NCBI RefSeq assembly: GCF_018224015.1
Contig: NZ_JAGPOT010000051.1
Coordinates: 1-34,973, forward strand
Length of the DNA stretch: 34,973 nt
Reading direction: 5' to 3'
From: Pseudarthrobacter albicanus
GTDB taxonomy: Bacteria > Actinomycetota > Actinomycetes > Actinomycetales > Micrococcaceae
How positions within the stretch are numbered: position 1 is the stretch's first letter; every line of letters starts with the position of its first letter. The position numbers and the translations under genes are program-made. The notes under the pieces were generated by a model that saw only the letters and a list, made by a program, of their open reading frames with translations, ran no database searches and was not told the DNA's origin. Below are positions 1 through 8,208 of the stretch, one piece after another.

Positions 1-1
1 C

Positions 2-1060
2 GGCGCCCCGCGCCTGAGGCTGGCCGCCGCGCGCCTGCTGGCCGCCGCGCGCCTGCTGGCCGCCGCGCGCCTGCTGGCCGACGCCCCGGGCCTGCTGGCC
101 GCCGCGGCCGCCGTCGGGCTTGCCCTCGCCGTCCATGCGCTGGTTCCCGTGCTGCCGGCGATGACGCTTGCCGTGCTGCTCGGGCTGCTGGCCGCCAACC
201 TGCCGGGGGTGGGCGCGTGGACGGCCGGTGCGGGCCGGCCGGGGCTGGACTTCGCGGGAAAACACCTGATGCGCGGCGGGATCGTGGTGCTGGGCCTGAA
301 GGTCAGCCTCGTGGACGTGCTGGGCCTGGGCTGGCAGGCCCTGCTGCTGATCACGGGAGTGGTCCTCGCGGCCTTCGCCGGCACCTACGCCATCAGCCGG
401 CTCTTCCGGCTGCCGCCCCGGGTGTCGCTGCTGATCGCCACGGGCTTTTCGATCTGCGGGGCCTCGGCCATCGGGGCGATGGCCGCCGTGCGCCGGATCC
501 GGCAGCCGGAGACGGTGCTCCCGGTCGCTCTCGTGACCCTCTGCGGCACCCTCGCCATCGGGGTGCTGCCCCTGCTCGTGCAGCCGCTGGGGCTCAGCCC
601 GGAGGTATTCGGGGCGTGGGCGGGAGCCTCGGTCCACGACGTCGGCCAGGTGGTCGCCACCGCCCAGACCGCCGGCGCCTCGGCGCTGGCCGTCGCCGTC
701 GTCGTCAAGCTCACCCGGGTGATCCTGCTGGCGCCGATGGTCGCCGCCGCGGGCCTGCACCACCGCCGCTCCGCCGACGACGTCGCCGCGCTTCCGCCGG
801 TGGTCCCCCTCTTCGTCGTCGGCTTCGTCGCCCTGGCGGCGCTGCGCTCCACCGGCTGGCTTCCCTTGCCGGTGCTGGACGCGGCCGCCGTCCTGCAGGA
901 CCTCCTGCTGGGGATGGCACTGTTCGGCCTCGGCTCGGCCGTCAGGGTCGGTGCGCTGCTGCACACCGGCGCCCGGGCGCTGCTGGCCGCGCTGGCTTCC
1001 TGGCTGCTCATTGCCGTGCTGGGCCTGGCGGCGGCCGCGCTGATGTTCCCGGCGCGCTGA
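2..1060 (+). CDS. YeiH-family putative sulfate exporter, 5' partial
   Basis: The reading frame is open from the left edge, so the true start lies outside the window; the first internal ATG at 149 would remove a hydrophobic segment. The product is a very hydrophobic protein with about ten membrane segments and ends in a typical short tail. Features of the YeiH/UPF0324 family are a conserved GKxLMRxGIVxLGLKVS-like stretch near the start, a SICGASAIGAM motif in the middle and SVHDVGQVVA after it. Family members are inner-membrane proteins proposed to export sulfate or related anions; the transport role is known only loosely for the family and is not proven here. The first visible residues are a repeated Leu-Ala-Ala-Ala-Arg-Leu stretch encoded by an 18-bp tandem repeat. 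Family assignment is firm, substrate is not. Confidence 0.85.
   Translation, partial: GAPRLRLAAARLLAAARLLAAARLLADAPGLLAAAAAVGLALAVHALVPVLPAMTLAVLLGLLAANLPGVGAWTAGAGRPGLDFAGKHLMRGGIVVLGLKVSLVDVLGLGWQALLLITGVVLAAFAGTYAISRLFRLPPRVSLLIATGFSICGASAIGAMAAVRRIRQPETVLPVALVTLCGTLAIGVLPLLVQPLGLSPEVFGAWAGASVHDVGQVVATAQTAGASALAVAVVVKLTRVILLAPMVAAAGLHHRRSADDVAALPPVVPLFVVGFVALAALRSTGWLPLPVLDAAAVLQDLLLGMALFGLGSAVRVGALLHTGARALLAALASWLLIAVLGLAAAALMFPAR
20..73. repeat. three perfect 18-bp tandem repeats inside the YeiH-like gene
   Basis: The unit CTGGCCGCCGCGCGCCTG occurs three times head to tail (20-37, 38-55, 56-73), followed by a diverged fourth copy to about 94. Eighteen bases is six codons, so each unit adds Leu-Ala-Ala-Ala-Arg-Leu without changing frame. 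The copies are identical at the base level, which suggests recent expansion by slippage. Confidence 0.9.
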
Positions 1061-1088
1061 CCGCAGGCGTGCATGGTTAGATAGCGGG

Positions 1089-3755
1089 GTGTCGAACCAG
1101 AACCTGCGCCGGGATGAAGCCGCAGCACGCTCCGCCCTGATCACCACCCACAGCTACGACGTCTCCCTGGACGTCCGGCACGCCGCGGACCCCGAAACCG
1201 CCGGCTACCCGAGCCGCAGCGCCATCACCTTCTCCGCCGCCGAGCCCGGTGCCACCACCTTCCTGGACTTCATCGCCGCCGAGGTGCACAGCGTCTTCCT
1301 CAACGGCAGGGAACTGCCGGTCGCCGACGTCGTGGACGGCTCCCGGATCCGGCTCGACAACCTGCAGGCCGAGAACCAGGTCACCGTCACCGGCACCGCG
1401 CTCTTCAGCACCTCCGGGGAGGGCATGCACCGGTTCTTCGACCCGGCCGACGGCCAGTGCTACCTCTACACCCAGTACGAGCCCGCCGACGCACGCCGGG
1501 TCTTCGCGAACTTCGAGCAGCCCGATCTCAAGGCCGGATTCACCTTCCATGTTCTGGCCCCCTCGCACTGGCAGGTGTCCTCCAACGGTGCCGAGACGCT
1601 CCGCACCGGGCTGGCCGGCGATCCGGCCACCAGCCGCTGGGACTTCGCCCCCACCCCGGCCATGTCCACCTACATCACCACCGTCCTCGCCGGGCCGTAC
1701 TTCAAGGCCGAGGACGCCTGGAGCCGCACGCTGAAGGACGGAACCACCCTGGACGTGCCGCTGGCACTGTACTGCCGGGCGTCCATGGCGGCCTCCTTCG
1801 ACGCCGGGGCGCTGTTCACGCTGACCAGGAAGGGCCTGGACTTCTTCAATGACCTCTTCGACTTCCCCTACCCCTGGGGCAAATACGAGCAGGCCTTCGT
1901 GCCGGAGTACAACCTGGGCGCGATGGAAAACCCGGGCCTGGTGACCTTCACGGAAAGCTACGTCTTCACCTCCCGTGCCGCCGACTCCCAGTACCAGGCC
2001 CGCGCCAACACGCTCCTGCACGAGATGGCGCACATGTGGTTCGGCGACCTCGTCACGATGGCGTGGTGGGACGATCTGTGGCTCAAGGAATCCTTCGCCG
2101 ACTACATGGGCACCCTGGGCGTGGACCGGACCACCGGCTGGGACACGGCGTGGGTGAACTTCGCCAGCAACCGCAAGGCCTGGGCCTATGTGCAGGACCA
2201 GCTGCCCACGACGCACCCGATCGTCGCCGACGTCCCGGACCTCGAGGCCGCAAAGCAGAACTTCGACGGCATCACCTACGCCAAAGGCGCCGCCGTACTC
2301 AAGCAGCTGGTGGCCTATGTGGGGTTCGAGGCGTTCATCGCCGGCTCCCGGCAGTATTTCAAGGACCACGCCTACTCCAACACCACCCTGGCCGAGCTGC
2401 TCGCCGCCCTCGGCGCCGCCTCCGGCCGGGACCTCGCCGGCTGGGCCCGCCAGTGGCTGCAGACCTCCGGCATCTCAACACTCTCCTGCGAAATCGAGGA
2501 GCACGACGGCGGCGGCACGGGCCCCGTGCTGGGCGCCGTGACGGTCGTGCAGGACGCCGAGGACCCCGTCACCGGAGCACAGGAACCACGGCCGCACCGG
2601 CTCCGGATCGGGCTCTACAACCGCGACGCCGCAGGCGCCCTGGTCCGCACAGGCAGTGTCGAGACCGATCTCGACGGCGCCCGCACCGCCGTCCCGGAGC
2701 TGGCCGGGATGCCACGGCCTGCCCTGCTGCTCGTCAACGACGACGACCTCAGCTACGCCAAGGTCCGGCTGGACCCGCACTCAGAAGCCACGGTGCGCAG
2801 TTCCCTCGACAGGCTCAGCGACCCGATGGCCAGGGCCCTGTGCTGGACCGCGCTGTGGGATTCCGCCCGCGACGCCGTCACCCCCGCGGCCCGCTACGTG
2901 GACGCCGTGGAACGTTTCGGCCCCGCCGAAACGGGTATCGGCGTGCTGCTCACCGTCCTCGGCAACGCCTCCACCGCGATCGAACGGTACGTCCCCGCGG
3001 CGGAACGCGACCCAGTGCGGCACGGGTTCCTCACCACGGCGGCCACCGAGCTGGAGGCCGCGGCGCCGGGCTCGGACCGGCAGCTGGCGTGGGCGCGGAC
3101 CCTGGCCGCCACGAGCCGCTACGACGCCGGCGCCCTGGACCTGGTCCGCGGCCTCCTGGACGGCAGCACCGTGATCGAGGGGCTCGCGGTGGACGCGGAA
3201 CTCCGCTGGAACCTCTGGCACGCCCTCGCCGCCCACGGCCAGGCCGGTCCCGGGCAGCTCGACGCGGAGCTCGCCCGGGACAACACCGCCGCCGGCAAGT
3301 CCGGCCACGCCACGGCCCTCGCCGCCCGCCCCGACGCCGCGGTCAAGGCCGCCGCGTGGGACGCCGCCGTGCACGGGACGGCCCTGTCCAACCAGCTCCT
3401 CAGCGCCACCATCGCCGGGTTCAGCACCGGGGACCCTGCCCTGCTGGCGCCCTTCATCGACCCCTATTTCGAGTCCCTGGAGCAGGTCTGGGCAGGGCGC
3501 AGCATCGAGATCGCCAGCCGGATCGTCCGCGGCCTCTACCCGGCCGGGCAGGACCTGGACGGGCAGGGCGGGACCCCGGACACGCACGCCGTGATCGTCC
3601 GCACCGATAACTGGCTGGCGGAGCACCCCGACGCCCCGCGGGCCCTGCGGCGCATCATCATCGAACAGCGCAGCCTGCTGCACCGGGCCCTCAAAGCACA
3701 GGGCCGGGCAACACAGCCGCAGACGGAGCAGCCGCTCCCGCAGGGCCGGCCCTAG
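1089..3755 (+). CDS. pepN: aminopeptidase N (M1 family zinc metallopeptidase)
   Basis: Cytoplasmic M1 aminopeptidase of 888 residues that removes N-terminal amino acids from peptides. The exopeptidase motif GAMEN lies near residue 276, and the zinc site HEMAH is at 311-315 with the third ligand Glu at 334, exactly the HExxH-18x-E spacing of the family. The downstream MAWWDDLWLKESFADYMG stretch is typical. The C-terminal half is the helical ERAP1-like domain. Length matches actinobacterial PepN. The start chosen is GTG at 1089, because the following MSNQNLRRDEAAARSAL N-terminus matches the usual start in this group; the ribosome binding site is weak. It follows the exporter gene by 28 bases in the same direction. 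The gene is intact, with no anomalies. Confidence 0.97.
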   Translation: MSNQNLRRDEAAARSALITTHSYDVSLDVRHAADPETAGYPSRSAITFSAAEPGATTFLDFIAAEVHSVFLNGRELPVADVVDGSRIRLDNLQAENQVTVTGTALFSTSGEGMHRFFDPADGQCYLYTQYEPADARRVFANFEQPDLKAGFTFHVLAPSHWQVSSNGAETLRTGLAGDPATSRWDFAPTPAMSTYITTVLAGPYFKAEDAWSRTLKDGTTLDVPLALYCRASMAASFDAGALFTLTRKGLDFFNDLFDFPYPWGKYEQAFVPEYNLGAMENPGLVTFTESYVFTSRAADSQYQARANTLLHEMAHMWFGDLVTMAWWDDLWLKESFADYMGTLGVDRTTGWDTAWVNFASNRKAWAYVQDQLPTTHPIVADVPDLEAAKQNFDGITYAKGAAVLKQLVAYVGFEAFIAGSRQYFKDHAYSNTTLAELLAALGAASGRDLAGWARQWLQTSGISTLSCEIEEHDGGGTGPVLGAVTVVQDAEDPVTGAQEPRPHRLRIGLYNRDAAGALVRTGSVETDLDGARTAVPELAGMPRPALLLVNDDDLSYAKVRLDPHSEATVRSSLDRLSDPMARALCWTALWDSARDAVTPAARYVDAVERFGPAETGIGVLLTVLGNASTAIERYVPAAERDPVRHGFLTTAATELEAAAPGSDRQLAWARTLAATSRYDAGALDLVRGLLDGSTVIEGLAVDAELRWNLWHALAAHGQAGPGQLDAELARDNTAAGKSGHATALAARPDAAVKAAAWDAAVHGTALSNQLLSATIAGFSTGDPALLAPFIDPYFESLEQVWAGRSIEIASRIVRGLYPAGQDLDGQGGTPDTHAVIVRTDNWLAEHPDAPRALRRIIIEQRSLLHRALKAQGRATQPQTEQPLPQGRP

Positions 3756-3762
3756 CGGCGCT

Positions 3763-4197
3763 TCAGGAAGGGCTCCGCCGGGTTGCATCTCCAGGCCTGG
3801 GCTTGCGGTCCAGCACGAGGGGGGCGGCGATGCCGAGCATCCAGATGTCCTTGGCCAGCGCAGTTCCCTGCGGGCTGGGGCGGATGCCGTCCTCCAGCGT
3901 CATGCCTGGTGTCCTCAGGTACATGGTGAACATGGACCCGGAGAAGATCCCGAGACCGATCCCGGCCAGGCGGCTGGGCAGGAAGGGTGTCAGCAGTGCC
4001 GCACCCAGGGTTATTTCCGCGTAGCTGAGGATCTTGCCGAACTTCCCGGCGTCGATTCTGCTGACCGGCGGAATGACCCTGGCTGCCATGGCCTGAAGCC
4101 CCGCCGCGCTGTCTTTGTCCAGGTGGCGTTTTCCCCACCCGGCATTCAGGATGAATGCACCTGTGGTCAGGCGGAGAGGGATGTGGGTGAGTCTCAT
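3763..4197 (-). CDS. DoxX-family membrane protein
   Basis: A protein of 144 residues with about four hydrophobic segments and a short basic tail, matching the small DoxX family of inner-membrane proteins. Function in the family is poorly defined (links to thiol or oxidative stress and quinone chemistry are reported for some members). The start ATG at 4197 is preceded by AAAGGAG at a good distance. The gene lies 50 bases downstream of the oxidoreductase pseudogene and in the same direction, so it is probably the last gene of the MarR-controlled operon. It converges on pepN: the stops are only 7 bases apart, with no clear hairpin between. Confidence 0.8.
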   Translation of the reverse strand: MRLTHIPLRLTTGAFILNAGWGKRHLDKDSAAGLQAMAARVIPPVSRIDAGKFGKILSYAEITLGAALLTPFLPSRLAGIGLGIFSGSMFTMYLRTPGMTLEDGIRPSPQGTALAKDIWMLGIAAPLVLDRKPRPGDATRRSPS

Positions 4198-4247
4198 GGT
4201 CGGCTCCTTTCATGAAATCTCGTCATAATTCGGTTCGGCTCAGTGAA

Positions 4248-5299
4248 CTAGGTCTTCACACGTTCCCCTGACGCCGCGGACCTCTCGATCGCGGCAATGA
4301 GCTCGTGGCGTGCGACGGCGGCGGCGAAGTCCGGCACGGTGTGGGTCCCGCTGTCGATGTCTGCCGCGAACGCCGCGTAGGCGCGCCCGACGTTATAGGC
4401 CGGCGTTCCTTCCAGGCCGGTGAGCGCGGGCCATTTCTGCCTCAGCGCCGCCGGGACAGCAAGCTCGGCGGGCTCGTTCCGCCCGTGCGCTCCCCGCACG
4501 GTCAGGGGGTAGATTTCGGGGTATGCGGCGTCGGCGGTGATCCGGAGCGTTCCGTCGGTTCCGTTGATTTCCCAGAGGAACCCGGTGCCGCCGGCCACTC
4601 CCTCACGGATGTGGACACTGGCGGTCGCTCCGGACGTGAGGGTGCCGATCACGGCGATTTGGTCGGGCGCCGTTTTGACGATCTGTTCCCCGGTCTCTTT
4701 GATGGTGATGAGCGGCCTGCGAAGATCCGTCACGGCCGACAGGTCGGCGAACTCGCCCAGTACGTGGTTGAGGGTGTCCAGGCTGTGCCCGGCTGCGATC
4801 GTGAGCACGCTGGCCCCGTTTGTCTTGTCGAGCATGTAGGCGTTGGGCTGGACCACGGCGTTGCCCGGGACCGACAGCCCCACCATGGTCGTTGACAGGA
4901 CCTCGCCGACGTATCCGTCGCTGAGCAGCTCCTGGACGAACCCGATCGCCGGGGCCTGGCGGGCCTGCAACCCGACGGCCGTATGCACCCCGTGCCCGGC
5001 GGCGAGTGCGGCCATCGCCCTGGCGTCGTCGATGTCCCGGCCAAGTGGCCACTCGCAGTAGACGGCCTTGCCGGCGGCAAGTGCGGCGGAGACGAGTTCC
5101 CGATGGTGCGGGACCTTGACAGTGACGGCGACCACGTCGATGTCCGGTCGGGCCAGCAGCTGCCCGTGGTCTGCGAACACCGCACGCACCCCGAACGCTT
5201 CGCCGGCTGCGCGCGCAGTGCCGGGATGTGCGCGGTGGCAGCCCAGCCCCGGACGGGGCTGACCCCGATGATCCCCACACCCAGCGTCGAGTCAGGCAT
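4248..5299 (-). pseudogene. Gfo/Idh/MocA-family oxidoreductase, broken by an internal deletion
   Basis: NAD(P)-dependent dehydrogenases of this family have an N-terminal Rossmann fold and a C-terminal substrate domain. Here the N-terminus (GVGIIGVSPVRGWAATAHIPALRAQPA) reads from ATG 5299 in one frame to about 5201. The rest (FGVRAVFADHGQLLARPDIDVVAVTVKVPHH, then the EWPLGRD motif and the full C-terminal domain) continues in another frame to the stop at 4248. In relatives a segment of about 20 residues with the second strand of the Rossmann fold sits between these two parts, so the join near 5201-5204 looks like a deletion that also shifts the frame. A GTG at 5189 could start a shortened protein, but it would lack the nucleotide-binding loop. 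The start is 2 bases after the LUD gene stop, so the two were one operon. Confidence 0.8.
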
Positions 5300-5301
5300 G
5301 G

Positions 5302-5946
5302 CTAGAACCCCAGTGCCTCATCGCAGAGGACGACGGTGATGCGGCCGGGTATCCACTCGCGATTGATGATGAGAACTTTATTCACGCCGCTGTGCATGCC
5401 GTACGCTGCCTGGGCACGCGCGTCCTCGAGCGGGAAGGCGTAGTCGTCAATGCGCCGGAGTGCGTCCTTCAGGTCGGGCACGATCTTCTGCGTCCCCACC
5501 ACGAGGATGACCTTCCCCGCGCCGGCTGCGTAGGGGCCGAGTTGGCTGCCACTCGCGGAGGCGGTGACCAGGGACCCGGTCTCGGTGACGGCGTGGACAC
5601 TGCCGAGCATGACGTCGGGCGAGGCGGTCAGGCGGCGGATCTCGTCGGCCTGCGTCGCACGGTCCATGCCGAAGACGCGTGACCGGAGGGACTCGTACCT
5701 TCCGGAGCCCGCTATCTGCCCGGCGATGCCCGAAGCTTCGAGTGACTGCGACGCGCCGTGGTGCACCTGCGATCCCGCCGGGATGAGATCGAGGACGATC
5801 CGTTTGGCCACTGCTGCGTTCGCGGCGCGAAGCACAGTGATCCCGTGCTCTTCCAGCGCCGCCGCGGTTCGCATTACCCGGGAGTCCTCCGCCGGGGCCG
5901 AGAATCCACGGCCGAGTGTGCTGTTGAGGGGCTTGATTTCACTCAT
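5302..5946 (-). CDS. LUD-domain protein (LutC/DUF162-like)
   Basis: A protein of 214 residues with the lactate-utilisation (LUD) fold. Visible family features are the GITVLRAANAAVAKR helix near the start, the VHHGASQSLEASGI stretch, the GSVHAVTETGSLV motif and a VVGTQKIVPDL segment near the end. LutC-like proteins take part in L-lactate oxidation with iron-sulfur partners, but single LUD proteins like this one have no settled role. The start ATG 5946 is chosen because GAGGAGG lies 8 bases upstream; an in-frame start 42 bases earlier lacks such a site. It heads the operon with the oxidoreductase pseudogene and DoxX, and is transcribed away from the MarR gene. Confidence 0.85.
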   Translation of the reverse strand: MSEIKPLNSTLGRGFSAPAEDSRVMRTAAALEEHGITVLRAANAAVAKRIVLDLIPAGSQVHHGASQSLEASGIAGQIAGSGRYESLRSRVFGMDRATQADEIRRLTASPDVMLGSVHAVTETGSLVTASASGSQLGPYAAGAGKVILVVGTQKIVPDLKDALRRIDDYAFPLEDARAQAAYGMHSGVNKVLIINREWIPGRITVVLCDEALGF

Positions 5947-5975
5947 GAGACGGTCCTCCTCACCGCTCAGAGGTG

Positions 5976-5989
5976 CTTGCGATTGCAAG
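5976..5989. promoter_or_regulatory. candidate MarR operator between divergent genes
   Basis: A perfect inverted repeat, CTTGC-GATT-GCAAG, sits in the 61-base gap between the LUD gene start (5946) and the MarR gene start (6008). MarR proteins bind short palindromes in such divergent gaps, so this is the most likely binding site for the adjacent regulator, controlling both directions. Binding is inferred from position and symmetry only. Confidence 0.6.
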
Positions 5990-6007
5990 TACCTATGGAG
6001 TTAACTG

Positions 6008-6517
6008 GTGGATATGCACGAAAATTCCCCCCACGGTGATGTAGCCGCTCTCTTCGGCCGGCTTGTCCGGGAGTCGCTGCCGGGCCGGCGCGGAGAGGGT
6101 GCCTGGCGGGCATTGCTGCAGGCGCAGGCGACGCTGATGCGCCAGCTCGACACCGATCTCAGGGACAACACCGGCCTGCGCCTGGCCGATTTCGACGTTT
6201 TGGCTCAGCTGGCCGAGGCAGGCGGGCGGCTGAGGATGACTGACCTGGCTGCCCGCACGCTCCTCTCGCGCTCGGGGCTGACGCGCCGCGTCGCGAGGTT
6301 AGTCGATGAGGGTCTGGTCCGCAGGGCGAACGCCCCCGGGGACGGGCGCGGCGTGGTTGTTGCTCTGACCGACGCCGGTGTCGCACGTGTGACCGAAACC
6401 GTGCCGGTCCATCTTCAGGGTGTGTCGAAATTGTTCGTCGAGCGGCTCGACGATCAGGAACTCGCCCTCCTCGAGTCCGCCCTGAGAAAAGTCATCGTAG
6501 ACTGCACGTTCGGCTGA
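6008..6517 (+). CDS. MarR-family transcriptional regulator
   Basis: A DNA-binding protein of 169 residues with the winged helix of MarR. The stretch RMTDLAARTLLSRSGLTRRVARLVDEGLVRR (about residues 78-108) is the helix-turn-helix, followed by the acidic wing GDGRGVVVALTDAG. MarR proteins are usually repressors released by small phenolic or oxidised ligands. It is divergent from the LUD/oxidoreductase/DoxX operon with a palindrome between them, so local control of that operon and of itself is likely. The start is GTG 6008; ATG 6014 two codons later is equally possible. It converges with the monooxygenase gene on the other strand. Confidence 0.9.
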   Translation: MDMHENSPHGDVAALFGRLVRESLPGRRGEGAWRALLQAQATLMRQLDTDLRDNTGLRLADFDVLAQLAEAGGRLRMTDLAARTLLSRSGLTRRVARLVDEGLVRRANAPGDGRGVVVALTDAGVARVTETVPVHLQGVSKLFVERLDDQELALLESALRKVIVDCTFG

Positions 6518-6564
6518 GCATATGAGGGAGCGACGGGCGCAGCCGGGCTCGGGGGCGGGGCACG

Positions 6565-8061
6565 CTACGCCGCGAGAGGCGGTCCGAACCAGGTGGTGAG
6601 CGCGTCTGCGAGCCCCGGCTGGGCCCGGTCTCCCACCCAGGCCACGTATCCGTCGGGCCGGATCAGCACGGCGGCGGGAGCAGCGACCTCCCCGAGTGCC
6701 GGAAGCTCCCACGTACCACCGTATCGGGCGTCGATCAGCTGGACCCGGTCCGCCCATGGCCTGATGTCGACGCCGCCGGGCTCACCGAGGTTGAGGAGCA
6801 CCGGCCGGGCGTCGTGGAGCAGGGTGAAGACCCGCAGCGGGCCGTCGGCGGTGACCAGGTCGAGATCCGGCATGCGGCGTCCGAGCAGTGGGTGCCCCTC
6901 GCCAAGGTCGTAGTGGATGTCCAGGCCGGACATCATCGCGGCGAAGCGCTTCCGCGGCTCGTCCATGTTCAGCAGCTCGGACACGGTGTCGCGCAACGCC
7001 TCGATGCGATCGTCGACGCGCATGAGCGCGACCTGCGCCATCGTGTTGCGCAGCACGCGGGCAGCGACCGGGTGGCGCTCGGCATGGTAGGTGTCCAGGA
7101 GACTCTCCGGCGACGTCCGGTTGACCACCTGGGCCAGCTTCCAGCCCAGATTCACCGCATCCTGTACACCGGTGTTGAGGCCCTGCCCACCGACCGGGGA
7201 ATGCACGTGCGCCGCGTCGCCGGCCAGCAGGACCCGTCTCTCGCGGTAGGCCGCGGCCTGCCGGGTCATATCGGTGAACCTGGAGATCCAGGTGGGACTG
7301 TGGATCCCGTAGTCGGTCCCGTAGACGGCGATGAGGCCCTCGCTGAGATCGCGCAGGGTGGGCTCGCTCGTGCCGACGTGCGACTCGGTCAGCATGACCC
7401 CAACCGTCCCCCCTGGCTTGTAGACGACCTCGCCGTCTTTGATCCCGTACTCGACCTTGCCGAGGGCGTGCATGCCCGAGGGAGTGCGGCGGATGCCCAA
7501 TTCCGGCTCCTCGGTCATCTCGACCTCGGCGATCAGGCTGCTGGTGGTCGGATCCCACCCGGGGAACCCGATGCCGGCTGCCTTGCGGATCAGGCTGCGG
7601 CCTCCGTCGCACCCGGCGACATATTCCGCGCGCAGCGACTGGCCGTCGGACAGCCCGACGTCGACGCCGGTGTCGTCCTGCGCGATACCCGTGACTTCAC
7701 GTCCGCGGTAGATCGTCACCGCCAGTTCGTCGACCCAGGCGGCCAGGATGCGCTCGGTGTGGTTCTGCCACAGCCCGAGCCCGTAGGGGTGCCGGGTGGG
7801 AAAGTCGCTGATGTCCAAACGGACCGATGCGAAGCCCGCGACCTGGGCCACCTGTCCCTGCGAGAGGAACCGATCGGCGATTCCGCGCTGATCGAGGACC
7901 TCGATGCTGCGTGAGTGCAGACCGCCTGCGCGCGAGCCGGGGAGGTCCTGGCTGGCGCGCCGCTCGACAATGGCGACGTCGACGCCCGCCAACGCCAGCT
8001 CGCCCGCCAGCATCAGCCCTGTCGGGCCTCCGCCGGCGATCACCACCGCATGCCCGGTCAT
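6565..8061 (-). CDS. FAD-dependent monooxygenase, rifampicin monooxygenase (Rox)-like
   Basis: Group A flavoprotein hydroxylase of 498 residues. It has the FAD-binding loop AGGGPTG at 9-15, the DG motif CDGGRS at 151-156 and the GD motif GDAAHVHSPVGGQGLN at 281-295, followed by a thioredoxin-like C-terminal domain ending in RPDGYVAWVGD and a TTWFGPP tail. This layout and the GLHSRSIEVLDQRG stretch resemble Rox and polyketide/phenol hydroxylases. Such enzymes use NADPH and oxygen to hydroxylate aromatic substrates; Rox inactivates rifamycins. The substrate here cannot be read from sequence, so a role in rifamycin resistance is only one possibility. It converges with the MarR gene and is intact. 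Confidence 0.85.
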   Translation of the reverse strand: MTGHAVVIAGGGPTGLMLAGELALAGVDVAIVERRASQDLPGSRAGGLHSRSIEVLDQRGIADRFLSQGQVAQVAGFASVRLDISDFPTRHPYGLGLWQNHTERILAAWVDELAVTIYRGREVTGIAQDDTGVDVGLSDGQSLRAEYVAGCDGGRSLIRKAAGIGFPGWDPTTSSLIAEVEMTEEPELGIRRTPSGMHALGKVEYGIKDGEVVYKPGGTVGVMLTESHVGTSEPTLRDLSEGLIAVYGTDYGIHSPTWISRFTDMTRQAAAYRERRVLLAGDAAHVHSPVGGQGLNTGVQDAVNLGWKLAQVVNRTSPESLLDTYHAERHPVAARVLRNTMAQVALMRVDDRIEALRDTVSELLNMDEPRKRFAAMMSGLDIHYDLGEGHPLLGRRMPDLDLVTADGPLRVFTLLHDARPVLLNLGEPGGVDIRPWADRVQLIDARYGGTWELPALGEVAAPAAVLIRPDGYVAWVGDRAQPGLADALTTWFGPPLAA

Positions 8062-8208
8062 CGCCGCTGCACCGCGGGTCCCACCATGGGTTCGATGTCC
8101 CCGCGCGACCCATAGGTCGACAACAACACATGCATTTCGCTACTCCCGTTCTCCGGGTTCGGGTCTTCGGCAATTATGCGGCACGATCCGGGGCTGGCCG
8201 TCCAGGTG

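Noticed and set aside
385..1128. Long minus-strand frames opposite the exporter and pepN genes
   Set aside because: They are the usual antisense shadows of GC-rich genes; their products show no protein-like pattern, while the plus-strand genes are clear.
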